Shown here one piece after another: positions 1 through 7,900 of a stretch of 21,417 bases of DNA. Origin of the DNA: DATHWB01 sp040880725. Lineage in GTDB: Bacteria > Actinomycetota > Acidimicrobiia > Spongiisociales > ZC4RG35. The stretch's first letter is position 1. The number at the start of each line of letters is the position of its first letter. The stretch spans positions 1 through 21,417 of the forward strand of contig JBBDHV010000034.1 of assembly GCA_040880725.1 (NCBI GenBank). The letters run 5' to 3'. The notes beneath the pieces were generated by a model. The model had not been told where the DNA came from. It ran no database searches and saw only the letters and a list, made by a program, of their open reading frames with translations. Made by a program: the position numbers and the translations under genes.

Positions 1-5
1 CTGCT

Positions 6-41
6 TGATTGTGCGGGGGGGCGACCCCCCTGCACCCCCCG
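6..41. repeat. GC-rich hairpin repeat, copy A (likely transcription boundary)
   Basis: A GTGC arm plus a run of G (11-21) pairs with a run of C plus GCAC (25-35) around a CGA loop, and a tail of further C follows. The 36-nt block 6-41 matches 12341-12376 at 33 of 36 positions. Hairpins of this sort, with a G-run stem and a C-rich tail, commonly follow actinobacterial genes and may act as terminators without a U-tract. That role is inference. The gene it would terminate lies left of the window; in many actinobacteria gmk precedes rpoZ. Confidence 0.6.
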
Positions 42-153
42 GACGGCGCGGCCGCCTTCGTTGGTTCACCGGGGGTTGCGCTCGATGGCCCATGACGAGA
101 ACTGGTCGACGCGGGCTGGGACGTGTCGGGTAGGCCGAACGGCGGCTGGGGCC

Positions 154-159
154 TACACT
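154..159 (+). promoter_or_regulatory. Candidate -10 box for rpoZ (leaderless-type spacing)
   Basis: TACACT fits the actinobacterial -10 consensus TANNNT and ends 7 nt before the rpoZ ATG at 167. There is no Shine-Dalgarno in between. Transcription starting at or next to the ATG would give a leaderless mRNA, which is common in actinobacteria. No convincing -35 box is visible. Confidence 0.4.
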
Positions 160-166
160 GAAGCGC

Positions 167-388
167 ATGAAAATCGAAAATGTGATCGACGAAGTCGGCA
201 ATCGGTTCGCAGCCGTCATCGTGTCCGCCCGGAGGGCCCGCCAGATCAACGCGTACTTCCACCAACTCGGTGGCGGAATCGGTCATTACGTCCCGCCGCA
301 GGTGTATTCGCTCAGTCGGAAGCCTCTGACGCTGGCGATGGAAGAGATCGCGGCCGGCAAAGTGACCGTGGAGATCGAGGAATCCTGA
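167..388 (+). CDS. rpoZ: DNA-directed RNA polymerase omega subunit
   Basis: The omega subunit helps assemble RNA polymerase and clamps the beta' subunit. The 73-residue product has the family's core: an N-terminal N-R-F segment followed by SARRARQINAYF (about residues 21-32), then SRKPLTLAMEEIAAGKV (about 51-67), the well-conserved C-terminal stretch. The length is on the short side but normal for the family. The ATG at 167 has no Shine-Dalgarno; a -10-like TACACT sits 7 nt upstream, suggesting a leaderless message. The stop codon overlaps the start of coaBC in TGATG, so the two genes are likely co-transcribed and translationally coupled. The same pair (rpoZ then dfp/coaBC, then metK) is conserved in actinobacteria, which supports the call. 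Confidence 0.93.
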   Translation: MKIENVIDEVGNRFAAVIVSARRARQINAYFHQLGGGIGHYVPPQVYSLSRKPLTLAMEEIAAGKVTVEIEES

Positions 389-1611
389 TGCCGCTGGATG
401 GCCGGCGCATCGTCGTCGGCGTCAGCGGGGGCATCGCCGCCTACAAATCTGCCTACCTCGTACGTCGGCTTCTCGAAAGGGGAGCCGACGTTCGGTGTGT
501 GATGACCGCATCCGCGACCGAGTTCCTGGGCCCGGCCACCCTCGCCGGTCTCTCAGGTCGTCCGGTGGTGACGTCCCTGACACAACAGGCCGACTCGGTG
601 TCCCCGCACACCGAATTGGCCGCCTGGGCCGATCTCATCGTGATCGCGCCGGCCACCACCGCAACCATCGCCCGTCTCGCAACCGGTCTCAGCGAGGATC
701 CTGTGTCGGCCACGGCCATCGCGGCACGGTCGCCAGTGATGGTCGCTCCGGCGATGCACACAGAGATGTGGGAGCACCCGGCGACCGCCCGCAACATCGC
801 CCGACTCCTCGCCGACGGCGTGCACATCGTGGGACCGGCCGAAGGCGAACTGGCGGGCGGGGACATCGGCACAGGCCGCATGGTGGATCCCGACGACATC
901 GTGCGCGAGATCGAGGCGCTCTTCTCCGGTTCGCTCGACGGCCGCGTGGTCCTCGTGACGGCCGGCGGAACCCGGGAGGCGATCGATCCCGTCCGCTATT
1001 TCGGCAATCGGTCGTCCGGCAAGATGGGTCACGCAATCGCGGAAGAGGCCCATCGGCGGGGCGCCAAGGTCGTGCTGGTGACCTCCAGTGGGCTCGAGTC
1101 CTCTCCCGGCATCGACCGTCGCCAGGTGGAATCTGCCGCCGAAATGCAGGAGGCGGTCGACACGGTTCATGCGGACATCGCAGTCATGGCGGCCGCGGTC
1201 GCAGACTTCCGGCCGGTCGATTCCGCCGATTCGAAGCTCGCTCGCACCGACGGGCCGCCCGAGATCCGTCTGGAGCCGACACCCGACATCCTCATGTCGG
1301 TCGCCGGCAGGGACCCTCGCCCTTTCCTCGTGGGTTTCGCCGCCGAGACCGGCTCGCTGGACCGAGCGGTGGACAAGGCAAAACGCAAAGGCGTCGACGT
1401 CCTCGTGGCGAACGATGTGAGTGAGCCCGGCTCGGGATTCGCAGTCGACACGAATCGGGTCTCCATCATCCGTGACGGCCAACTCGAACCGTGGGAACAG
1501 ATGCCCAAGACCGAGGTGGCACGGCGCCTGTGGGATGTGATCGAATCGATGCACCCTGCGGGTTCCGATCCTGGACTGCAAACTGGCAGGGCACTGACCC
1601 GGGGGGTCTAA
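388..1611 (+). CDS. coaBC: Bifunctional phosphopantothenoylcysteine decarboxylase / phosphopantothenate-cysteine ligase
   Basis: This cytosolic enzyme makes 4'-phosphopantetheine for coenzyme A: CoaB joins cysteine to 4'-phosphopantothenate and FMN-dependent CoaC decarboxylates the product. The 407-residue length is typical. The CoaC half (about 1-175) shows GVSGGIAAYK (11-20), the conserved His of the SPHTELA segment (H74) and PAMHTEMW (121-128). The CoaB half starts near 185 with TAGGTREAIDPVRYFGNRSSGKMG (191-214, nucleotide-binding and dimer region). Two positions differ from the E. coli enzyme: the Asn of PAMNxxMW is His124, and the Cys of ACGD is Gly157. I recall His at the first position in other actinobacterial CoaBCs, so these are probably lineage features. 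The ATG overlaps the rpoZ stop by one base. The gene ends in TAA, unusual here. Confidence 0.95.
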   Translation: MPLDGRRIVVGVSGGIAAYKSAYLVRRLLERGADVRCVMTASATEFLGPATLAGLSGRPVVTSLTQQADSVSPHTELAAWADLIVIAPATTATIARLATGLSEDPVSATAIAARSPVMVAPAMHTEMWEHPATARNIARLLADGVHIVGPAEGELAGGDIGTGRMVDPDDIVREIEALFSGSLDGRVVLVTAGGTREAIDPVRYFGNRSSGKMGHAIAEEAHRRGAKVVLVTSSGLESSPGIDRRQVESAAEMQEAVDTVHADIAVMAAAVADFRPVDSADSKLARTDGPPEIRLEPTPDILMSVAGRDPRPFLVGFAAETGSLDRAVDKAKRKGVDVLVANDVSEPGSGFAVDTNRVSIIRDGQLEPWEQMPKTEVARRLWDVIESMHPAGSDPGLQTGRALTRGV

Positions 1612-1614
1612 CCT
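1609..1614 (+). promoter_or_regulatory. Candidate -10 box for metK overlapping the coaBC stop codon
   Basis: TAACCT fits TANNNT and its first three bases are the coaBC stop codon. It lies 17 nt before the first metK ATG. The same hexamer followed by CTCCC-type sequence recurs before pheS. No clear -35 box is visible, so this is a weak call. Confidence 0.25.
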
Positions 1615-1631
1615 CCCGGTCCGTCGAGTGA

Positions 1632-2825
1632 ATGGAGCACATGTCCTCCCGCACCTGGTATTTCAGTTCGGAGTCGGTCACCGAAGGTCACCCCGACAAG
1701 GTGTCAGACGCGGTGTCCGACGCCGTGCTCGACGCGGCGCTCTCCGGCGATCCGTGGTCGCGGGTCGCATGCGAGACGCTCGTCACCACCGGTGTGGCCA
1801 TCGTGGCCGGCGAGATCACCACCGAGTCCGTCCTCGACATCGACCGGCTGGTGCGCGACGTGATCCAGGAGATCGGCTACGACGGTTTCGATCCCGACTT
1901 CGCCGCCGAGACGATCATGGTCGAGAACCGCTTGCACCGGCAGAGTCCCGACATTGCGGACGGTGTGAGCGGTTCGCTCGAAAAGCGCATGGGGAGCACC
2001 GACGAACTCGACTCCCTCGGTGCCGGCGACCAGGGGATCATGTTCGGCTTTGCATGTGACGAGACGCCCGAGCTCATGCCCCTCCCGATCCAACTCGCCC
2101 ATCGGGTCGCCGAAAAGCTCAGCGACGTGCGCCGCAGCGGCCTGCTGGCCTACCTCCGACCGGACGGCAAGACCCAGGTCAGCGTCCGATACGAGGGGCA
2201 GCGTCCGGTGGCCGTCACCAACCTGCTCATCTCGGCACACCATGCTCCTTCTGTCACCCTCCGCAGCCTCGCGGCGGATCTCGAGTCCGAGGTGGTCAAG
2301 CCGGTGCTCGAGGCCCACTTGGAGGGCGAGAGCGTCCCGCTCCTCGTGAACCCGTCGGGCCGGTTCGAGATCGGCGGTCCGGTGGCGGACACCGGACTCA
2401 CGGGACGCAAGATCATCGTGGACACCTACGGCGGCTACGCCCGCCACGGCGGAGGGGCATTCTCGGGCAAGGACGCGACCAAAGTCGATCGCTCGGGTGC
2501 GTATGCCGCTCGCCACGCTGCGAAGAACGTGGTCGCAGCCGGCCTCGCGAACCGCTGCGAGGTCCAACTCGCCTACGCCATCGGCCAGGCGCAACCTTTT
2601 TCCATCCACGTCGAAACCTTCGGGACCGAGAACGTCGACCCCGCCCGCCTCGAGCGCGCGCTGGGAGAGGTCTTCGACTTCCGGCCCGCCGCCATCATCG
2701 CCCGCCTGGGATTGCGTGCCCCGATCTTCCGGCGGACGACCGCCTACGGACATTTCGGCCGCGCGGACTTCGCCTGGGAGCGGACCGACCGGACCGCCGA
2801 CCTGGCGGAGGCGGCCGGACTCTGA
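1632..2825 (+). CDS. metK: S-adenosylmethionine synthetase
   Basis: This enzyme makes S-adenosylmethionine from methionine and ATP, supplying methyl groups to the two RNA methyltransferases in the window among others. The 397-residue product has SESVTEGHPDKVSD near the N-terminus (ATP and Mg binding), GAGDQGIMFGFA (about 132-143) and the phosphate-binding segment GGGAFSGKDATKVDRSGAY (about 273-291), all standard for the family. Two starts are possible: ATG 1632, or ATG 1641, which gives an N-terminus MSSRTWYF closer in length to characterised MetK proteins. GGAG at 1634-1637 lies only 3 nt from 1641, so neither start has an ideal ribosome-binding site. The stop overlaps a probable CTG start of priA. 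Confidence 0.96.
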   Translation: MEHMSSRTWYFSSESVTEGHPDKVSDAVSDAVLDAALSGDPWSRVACETLVTTGVAIVAGEITTESVLDIDRLVRDVIQEIGYDGFDPDFAAETIMVENRLHRQSPDIADGVSGSLEKRMGSTDELDSLGAGDQGIMFGFACDETPELMPLPIQLAHRVAEKLSDVRRSGLLAYLRPDGKTQVSVRYEGQRPVAVTNLLISAHHAPSVTLRSLAADLESEVVKPVLEAHLEGESVPLLVNPSGRFEIGGPVADTGLTGRKIIVDTYGGYARHGGGAFSGKDATKVDRSGAYAARHAAKNVVAAGLANRCEVQLAYAIGQAQPFSIHVETFGTENVDPARLERALGEVFDFRPAAIIARLGLRAPIFRRTTAYGHFGRADFAWERTDRTADLAEAAGL

Positions 2826-4588
2826 GCCTGCGCCGGGCGGTCGTCGTTCCGGCAGTCCCGTCGTTCTCTGTCGACGGCGGGTTCCGCTACGCGGTTCCGG
2901 ATGATCTCGCTGTCCGACCAGGGCTCCTCGTCCGTGTGCCCCTCGGCGGTCGGCGCGTGCGCGGCTACGTCCTCGACGTCGAGGACGCCGAGGACCTCTC
3001 GGGCCTCAAGCCGATCGGCGCGCTCTCCGGGGATCAACCCGTCTTCGATTCCGCACTGCTCGACACACTGCGCTGGGCGGCGCACCACTACGTCACACCG
3101 CTGTCGACGATGCTCGAACGCGCCGCGCCGCCGAACAATCCCCGGACGCCACCGGGACGGCTCCATCCGCCTCCCGCAGCCGCTTCGGAAACGCTGGCTG
3201 CTGTGGTGAACGCGGCGCTCGGTGCCAAGAGGGTGCCGCCGACCGTGGTGCTGGCGTCCCAGCCGCCCGTCGCCCAACTCGCGGCCACCGCAGTCGAGAT
3301 CCTCGGACACGGGCGCTCCACCATGTTCGTGACCGCCACCACCGCGGAAGCAGAAGCCCTGTTCGAGGCGTTGAGCGCGGCGGCTCCGGGCCATGTCGTG
3401 ATCGCACACGGCGACATGCCCGACCGATCGATCACCGGGGCCTGGACCCGTGCCACGACGCCGTGCATCCTCGTGGGCACTCCCCGAGTCTCCTGCTGGC
3501 CAGTCGCCGCCCTGGGGGCTGGGATCGTGATCGAAGAGGGGAGGAGGGCGATGAAAGACCGCCAAACCCCCACCCTCCACGTACGGGACATCCTGCGCAA
3601 ACGCGCTCAACTGGAACGCTTTCCTCTCGTGGTCGTCGGCCCCACGCCCACGACGGAGATACTGGCGACAAGCCCGACCATCGTGTCCACACCGGGTGCC
3701 CGGCTGTGGGGCCTCGTCGAGGTGGTCGATCGCCGTTCCGAGACGACCGGGGGGTCGATTCTCACCGACCCCGTCCGCCGGGCGCTCGCTGCGGTCACTC
3801 GCCGGGGTGGGCGCAGCTTCGTCTTCGGGCACCGCAAGGGCTATTCGGCGGCGACCCGTTGTGTCGCATGTCGCACGCTCCGCACCTGCGTTTCGTGTGG
3901 GTCCCGACCGGACCCGGGGGAGCGGTGCACCCGATGCGGCGCGGAGCTCGGGCCATGCGTCGAGTGTGGTGCGACGAGGTTCGAACCGCTCGGTGCGGGA
4001 GTGGGCCGGGTCGTGGCCGAAGTCGGGCGCATCGTCGGGTCCGAGTTCGTGGCCCCTGCTCCCGGCGACGCAGCTGTCGTCGTGGGGACCGAGCGCGACC
4101 TCGTGGGGGTCGCCGGGCTCGATCTCGTGATCCTGCCCGATCTCGATGGTCTGCTCCGCGGCACCAACTACCGCTCCGCGGAGGATGCGCTCCGGCTCGC
4201 GGCCCGTCTCGCCGGTCTCGTGGCGCGCGGTTCCGGGAAGCGGATGATGGTGCAGACCTCCGAGCCCGAGCATCCGGTGGTGAGGGCGCTGGTCAAGGCC
4301 GATCCGCTCATTGCGCTCGAAGCCGAACTCGTGACCCGACGAACGATGGGATACCCGCCCTTGGGCGAGTTGATCGTCATCGAGGTGAGCGGCGGGCCAC
4401 CACCGGTCCTCGCACCGCTGTCCGAGCTCGCCGACGTTCTCGGACCGGCCCCCCATGGCGAGGGCCATCGGTGGCTTCTGACCGGCCCCGACCTGGGTCG
4501 GGCACGTACCGCGCTCCGGCCGATGGTCCAGCGCTGGCGCGACTCGGGACTGCGAGTCCGGATCGACGTCGACCCCATCGACCTCTGA
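2822..4588 (+). CDS. priA: Primosomal protein N' (PriA-like), helicase motifs degenerate; probable CTG start
   Basis: PriA reloads the replisome at stalled forks. Counting from CTG 2822 the product has 588 residues. The N-terminal DNA-binding domain shows FRYAVPDDL, RPGLLVRVPLGG and RGYVL (21-51). The zinc region has four CxxC pairs (Cys 347/350, 356/359, 369/372, 379/382). The helicase is degenerate: where Walker A (GxGKT) belongs the protein reads VVLASQPPVAQLA, and the DEEH box is IVIEEGRR. Actinobacterial PriA proteins are known to lack detectable helicase motifs. The first ATG/GTG/TTG in frame is GTG 2936, which would remove 38 residues of the recognisable domain. CTG 2822 forms a CTGA overlap with the metK stop, and GGAGG at 2807-2811 lies 10 nt upstream, so it is the best start. 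CTG 2828 is an alternative. Confidence 0.85.
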   Translation: MSLRRAVVVPAVPSFSVDGGFRYAVPDDLAVRPGLLVRVPLGGRRVRGYVLDVEDAEDLSGLKPIGALSGDQPVFDSALLDTLRWAAHHYVTPLSTMLERAAPPNNPRTPPGRLHPPPAAASETLAAVVNAALGAKRVPPTVVLASQPPVAQLAATAVEILGHGRSTMFVTATTAEAEALFEALSAAAPGHVVIAHGDMPDRSITGAWTRATTPCILVGTPRVSCWPVAALGAGIVIEEGRRAMKDRQTPTLHVRDILRKRAQLERFPLVVVGPTPTTEILATSPTIVSTPGARLWGLVEVVDRRSETTGGSILTDPVRRALAAVTRRGGRSFVFGHRKGYSAATRCVACRTLRTCVSCGSRPDPGERCTRCGAELGPCVECGATRFEPLGAGVGRVVAEVGRIVGSEFVAPAPGDAAVVVGTERDLVGVAGLDLVILPDLDGLLRGTNYRSAEDALRLAARLAGLVARGSGKRMMVQTSEPEHPVVRALVKADPLIALEAELVTRRTMGYPPLGELIVIEVSGGPPPVLAPLSELADVLGPAPHGEGHRWLLTGPDLGRARTALRPMVQRWRDSGLRVRIDVDPIDL

Positions 4589-4594
4589 TACCGT
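4589..4594 (+). promoter_or_regulatory. Candidate -10 box before def
   Basis: TACCGT directly follows the priA stop codon and reads as an extended -10 (TGA-TACCGT). It ends 10 nt before the def ATG. No Shine-Dalgarno is visible between them and no clear -35 box upstream. Weak call. Confidence 0.25.
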
Positions 4595-4604
4595 CAACTC
4601 ACTC

Positions 4605-5114
4605 ATGGCGATCTTCCCCATACGAACGTACGGAGACCCCGTTCTCAGAACCCCGACGACACCCGTCGGGGAGGTGGATGATTCGGTCCGCAAGCTCGTC
4701 GCCGATCTGATCGAGACGATGTACGACGCCCCCGGCGTGGGTCTTGCCGCCAACCAGATCGGTGTGTCCCGTAGGGTGGCGGTCTTCGACGCGCACGATG
4801 GCGAAGGGGCTCGCGTGTTGATCAACCCCGAAATCGTGGAGACAGATGGCGAATTCGAATTCGAGGAAGGCTGTCTCTCGGTGCCCGGTCGCTACTGGCC
4901 GATCGTTCGCCCAGAGTTCGCTCGCGTGCAGGCCCTCGACCTGGACGGGAACGAAGTCGAGTACTCAGGCAGCGACCTCCTCGGACGGGTGCTCCAGCAT
5001 GAGATCGGGCACCTCGACGGAGGGTTGCTCATCGACCACCTCCCCAAGCGCGACCGGAAGAAGGCCCTCAAAGAGCTGCGCGAGGAGTTGCTCTCACCCC
5101 TTCCAGAACCGTGA
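4605..5114 (+). CDS. def: Peptide deformylase
   Basis: This metalloenzyme removes the N-formyl group from nascent proteins. The 169-residue product carries all three family motifs: GVGLAANQIGV (44-54), EGCLSVPG (88-95) and HEIGH (132-136). The metal ligands are Cys90, His132 and His136, and Glu133 is the catalytic base. The ATG at 4605 lies 16 nt after the priA stop. The stop overlaps the fmt start in GTGA, so deformylase and formyltransferase are made together, a pairing found in many bacteria. As I recall, def is elsewhere in Mycobacterium tuberculosis, so its place here differs from that genome. Confidence 0.97.
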   Translation: MAIFPIRTYGDPVLRTPTTPVGEVDDSVRKLVADLIETMYDAPGVGLAANQIGVSRRVAVFDAHDGEGARVLINPEIVETDGEFEFEEGCLSVPGRYWPIVRPEFARVQALDLDGNEVEYSGSDLLGRVLQHEIGHLDGGLLIDHLPKRDRKKALKELREELLSPLPEP

Positions 5115-6022
5115 GAGCCGTCTTCCTGGGGACTCCGGCCGCGGCAGTCCCCTCCCTGCGGGCTCTCCACGGCTTTGCCGAAGTCGAACTCGTGGTGACT
5201 CGTCCCGACCGACCGCGCGGGCGCTCAGGACGGCCACAAACTTCCGAGGTGGGCGCGGCCGCCGCCGATCTCGGCATTCCCGTCTCGCACCCGGAGACCG
5301 CAGGAGACCTGCAGTCGGCATTGGCAGCGGTCGGAACGTTCGACGTCGCTCTCGTCGTGGCATACGGGATGCTCATCCGACCCGGCGCGCTCGGCCTGCC
5401 TACGGGCGGATTCGTCAACGTGCACTTTTCGATCCTGCCGCGGTGGCGAGGGGCCGCCCCGGTGCAGCGCGCGATCCTCGCGGGAGACTCGACATCCGGT
5501 GTGACGCTGATGCGCATCGATGCCGGTCTGGACACGGGGGCCATCCTCGCCACGACAGCGACACGCATCGGATCCCGAGAGGACGCAGCCGGCCTCACGA
5601 CCCGCCTCGCGCATCTCGGGGCACGGCTGGTGACAGACTGGCTGCCGGCGGCGACGGACGGCCGGATCGCTCCGATCGAACAAGATGACGACGACGCGAC
5701 CATCGCCGCGAAGCTTCGCAGCGAGGAACGCTGGATCGATGTGAAGGACACGTCCCAACAGGTCGTTGCCGCGGTGCGAGGGCTCTCCCCGTGGCCAGGG
5801 GCGTGGGTGCGTCATCGCAGCGGGGGAGTGCGGATACTCGACGCCGAAATGGGGAGCGCCCCGCTGGCCCCCGGTGATCTGGTACTCGAGTCGGCGTCGC
5901 TCCTGATGGGCACCGGGAACGGGTCCGTGCGCCTGGTGACGGTTCAACCGGAAGGGAAGCGGGCGATGGCCGCCGCCGACTGGGCGCGGGGACTTCGGGA
6001 CAGCGCCGAAGGTGTGTCGTGA
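5111..6022 (+). CDS. fmt: Methionyl-tRNA formyltransferase
   Basis: This enzyme formylates initiator Met-tRNA using 10-formyltetrahydrofolate. The 303-residue length is standard. The N-terminal formyltransferase domain (about 1-180) begins with VFLGTPAAAVPSL and holds the catalytic Asn103 and His105 in NVHFSILPRWRGAAPVQ plus Asp141 in DAGLDTG. The C-terminal domain (about 205-300) is the tRNA-binding part. The GTG start forms a GTGA overlap with the def stop, and the gene's own stop forms a GTGA overlap with rsmB, so def-fmt-rsmB looks like one coupled unit concerned with translation initiation and ribosome maturation. Confidence 0.96.
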   Translation: MRAVFLGTPAAAVPSLRALHGFAEVELVVTRPDRPRGRSGRPQTSEVGAAAADLGIPVSHPETAGDLQSALAAVGTFDVALVVAYGMLIRPGALGLPTGGFVNVHFSILPRWRGAAPVQRAILAGDSTSGVTLMRIDAGLDTGAILATTATRIGSREDAAGLTTRLAHLGARLVTDWLPAATDGRIAPIEQDDDDATIAAKLRSEERWIDVKDTSQQVVAAVRGLSPWPGAWVRHRSGGVRILDAEMGSAPLAPGDLVLESASLLMGTGNGSVRLVTVQPEGKRAMAAADWARGLRDSAEGVS

Positions 6023-7194
6023 CCACGACAGAGGACCGCATCGCCGCAGCCGGTGCCGTCGGACGAGTCCTTCGTTCGGGTGCGTGGTCCAACGTCGTGG
6101 CCCGCACCGAGGCGGCCGCTCATGAGGCGGACACCTCGACGGTCCAAGGTCTCGTGTTCGCGGTACTGCGTCACCGTCCCATGATCGACGGGGCACTCGA
6201 GAACGCCGCATCCCGGCCCCTGCGGAAGATCGACAAGGCCGTCATCGACATCCTCAGGGTCGGAACGGCCGAGCTCATGGCCGACCGCACTCCGGTGCCG
6301 CTGGTCGTCGACGGTGTCGTCCACGCGGTGCGTCGGATCTCGCCACGCGCCGCGGGTTTCGCAAACGCCGTGATGCGAGCGATCGCCGCTGATCCCCCGA
6401 CGGTGTCGACGGTCGCCGACATCGGGATCCCTCCCTTCGTCGATGCCGCCCTGCGCCACGTCCTGGCCGGCGAGCAGGTGGACGACCTGTGGACGGCGTC
6501 GCAGCGGCCCGCGCCCGTCGGGCTCAGAAGCGCCGGGCCCATCGACGGTGCGACGCCGGTCGACGGAATCGCCGGCGCGTGGATCTGGGAGGACGGAGCG
6601 CCGCCACCCGGAATCCCGGTGCAGGATCCCGCCTCCGTCGCCGTCGGCAACACCATGCGTGCCGAACCGGGCAACCACGTGCTCGACATGGCGGCCGCTC
6701 CCGGCGGCAAGACCCGACATCTCGTCGAAGGGGTGGGAGCGACAGGTCTGGTCGTCGCGATGGACTCGCATCCTCGCCGAGTGCGCGACGCCGCACGTGC
6801 CGGGGGAGAGGCACAGTGGGTCGTGGGCGACGGTCGAACGGCGCCCTTCGCGGAGTCGTCTTTCGACGGTGTCCTGGTCGATGCCCCCTGCACCGGGTTG
6901 GGAACGCTGCGACGCCGACCCGAACTGCGGGAACGGGTGACGCCGGAAAGCATGGCCAGTCTGGCAGTCGTCCAGCGCACCATCCTGGAGGAGGCCCTCC
7001 GACTCGTGAAGCCGGGTGGAAGGGTGGTCTATTCGGTCTGCACGGTCACACCCGCAGAGACCATCGACGTCGTGGCGGGACTCGGAGGTGTCGCCCCCTC
7101 CGGCCTCCCCGGTGCCGCGTACGGCGACGGGTGGCTCCTCAGCCCCCATTTGGGACCCACCGACGGAATGTTCATCGCGGTCTTCGACCGCTGA
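6019..7194 (+). CDS. rsmB: 16S rRNA (cytosine-967 C5)-methyltransferase
   Basis: RsmB methylates C967 of 16S rRNA. The 391-residue product has an N-terminal NusB-like RNA-binding domain (about 5-125) and a C-terminal SAM-dependent methyltransferase domain. The latter starts around VQDPASVAVG (201-210), has the SAM loop AAAPGGKT (225-232), DAPCTGLG (288-295) and YSVCTVTPAE (338-347). Cys341 would be the nucleophile and Cys291 the product-release cysteine, by analogy with characterised RsmB and RsmF. The GTG start overlaps the fmt stop by 4 nt. A 46-nt gap follows before rpe. Confidence 0.95.
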   Translation: MTTTEDRIAAAGAVGRVLRSGAWSNVVARTEAAAHEADTSTVQGLVFAVLRHRPMIDGALENAASRPLRKIDKAVIDILRVGTAELMADRTPVPLVVDGVVHAVRRISPRAAGFANAVMRAIAADPPTVSTVADIGIPPFVDAALRHVLAGEQVDDLWTASQRPAPVGLRSAGPIDGATPVDGIAGAWIWEDGAPPPGIPVQDPASVAVGNTMRAEPGNHVLDMAAAPGGKTRHLVEGVGATGLVVAMDSHPRRVRDAARAGGEAQWVVGDGRTAPFAESSFDGVLVDAPCTGLGTLRRRPELRERVTPESMASLAVVQRTILEEALRLVKPGGRVVYSVCTVTPAETIDVVAGLGGVAPSGLPGAAYGDGWLLSPHLGPTDGMFIAVFDR

Positions 7195-7226
7195 GGCGAT
7201 GGCATCGGGCGGCCGAGAGCGGTCAG

Positions 7227-7232
7227 TAGACT
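7227..7232 (+). promoter_or_regulatory. Candidate -10 box for rpe (leaderless-type spacing)
   Basis: TAGACT fits TANNNT and ends 8 nt before GTG 7241. The spacing resembles that before rpoZ, and there is no Shine-Dalgarno, so a leaderless transcript of rpe and the downstream flavin genes is possible. No good -35 box is seen. Confidence 0.35.
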
Positions 7233-7240
7233 CCCCGACT

Positions 7241-7900
7241 GTGGTGGACATCAAGATCGCACCGTCGCTCCTCGCGGCGGACTTCAGCCGCCTCGCCTCC
7301 GAAGTCGAGTCACTCGGGACAGCAGCGGACCTTCTTCACCTGGATGTGATGGACGGTCACTTCGTCCCGAATCTGACCTTCGGCATGCCCGTCATCTCGG
7401 CGCTACGTCCCCATACCGAACTGCGCTTCGACTGTCACCTCATGACCACGAACCCGGCGGAGTACCTGCCGGAACTCGCCGACGCGGGCGCAGACCTCGT
7501 CACCGTCCATCTCGAGGCACTGCCCGATCCCCGCCGGGCGGCGGCCCATGCCGAGCGGTTGGGTCTCGGCTTCGGCGTCGTCGTTTCGCCACCGACGCCC
7601 TGGGAGGCGATGGAGCCGTTCGTCGAGTTGTGCGAGATGGTGTTGGTGATGTCGGTGCATCCCGGGTTCGGGGGCCAGTCGTTCATGCCCGAGGTGCTCC
7701 CCAAGGTCGCAGCCCTGAGAAAACTCGTTGATTCCCAGGCGCTATCGACCGATATCCAGATCGACGGCGGCATTTCGACTGCCACCGCCCGCTCCGCCCG
7801 AGACGCGGGAGCGAACGTGTTTGTCGCCGGAACGGCGGTGTTCGGTCACGAAGACCGGAGAAAGGCGATCGAGGACTTGCGACAGGTGATCTCCCAATGA
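7241..7900 (+). CDS. rpe: Ribulose-phosphate 3-epimerase
   Basis: This enzyme interconverts ribulose 5-phosphate and xylulose 5-phosphate in the pentose phosphate pathway. Ribulose 5-phosphate is also the substrate of RibB downstream, so the link with the flavin genes makes metabolic sense. The 219-residue TIM-barrel protein has IAPSLLAADF at the N-terminus, HLDVMDG (33-39), FDCHLM (63-68), MSVHPGFGGQ (137-146) and IDGGI (174-178). Probable metal ligands are His33, Asp35, His66 and Asp175. I chose GTG 7241 because it gives the family length; GTG 7244 is equally possible. The stop overlaps the next gene in ATGA. Confidence 0.95.
   Translation: MVDIKIAPSLLAADFSRLASEVESLGTAADLLHLDVMDGHFVPNLTFGMPVISALRPHTELRFDCHLMTTNPAEYLPELADAGADLVTVHLEALPDPRRAAAHAERLGLGFGVVVSPPTPWEAMEPFVELCEMVLVMSVHPGFGGQSFMPEVLPKVAALRKLVDSQALSTDIQIDGGISTATARSARDAGANVFVAGTAVFGHEDRRKAIEDLRQVISQ

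Noticed and set aside
61..387. N-terminal extension of the coaBC frame back to position 61
   Set aside because: It overlaps rpoZ in another frame and bears no similarity to CoaBC; ATG 388 gives the normal N-terminus.
1596..1608. Small inverted repeat GACCC-GGG-GGGTC at the end of coaBC as a terminator
   Set aside because: Only 5 bp, lies inside the coding end and has no T-run; probably chance in GC-rich DNA.
2744..4825. Minus-strand open frame (693 codons) opposite priA
   Set aside because: Spans priA and the ends of metK and def, composition is low-complexity Arg/Gly/Pro/His-rich, no motif seen.
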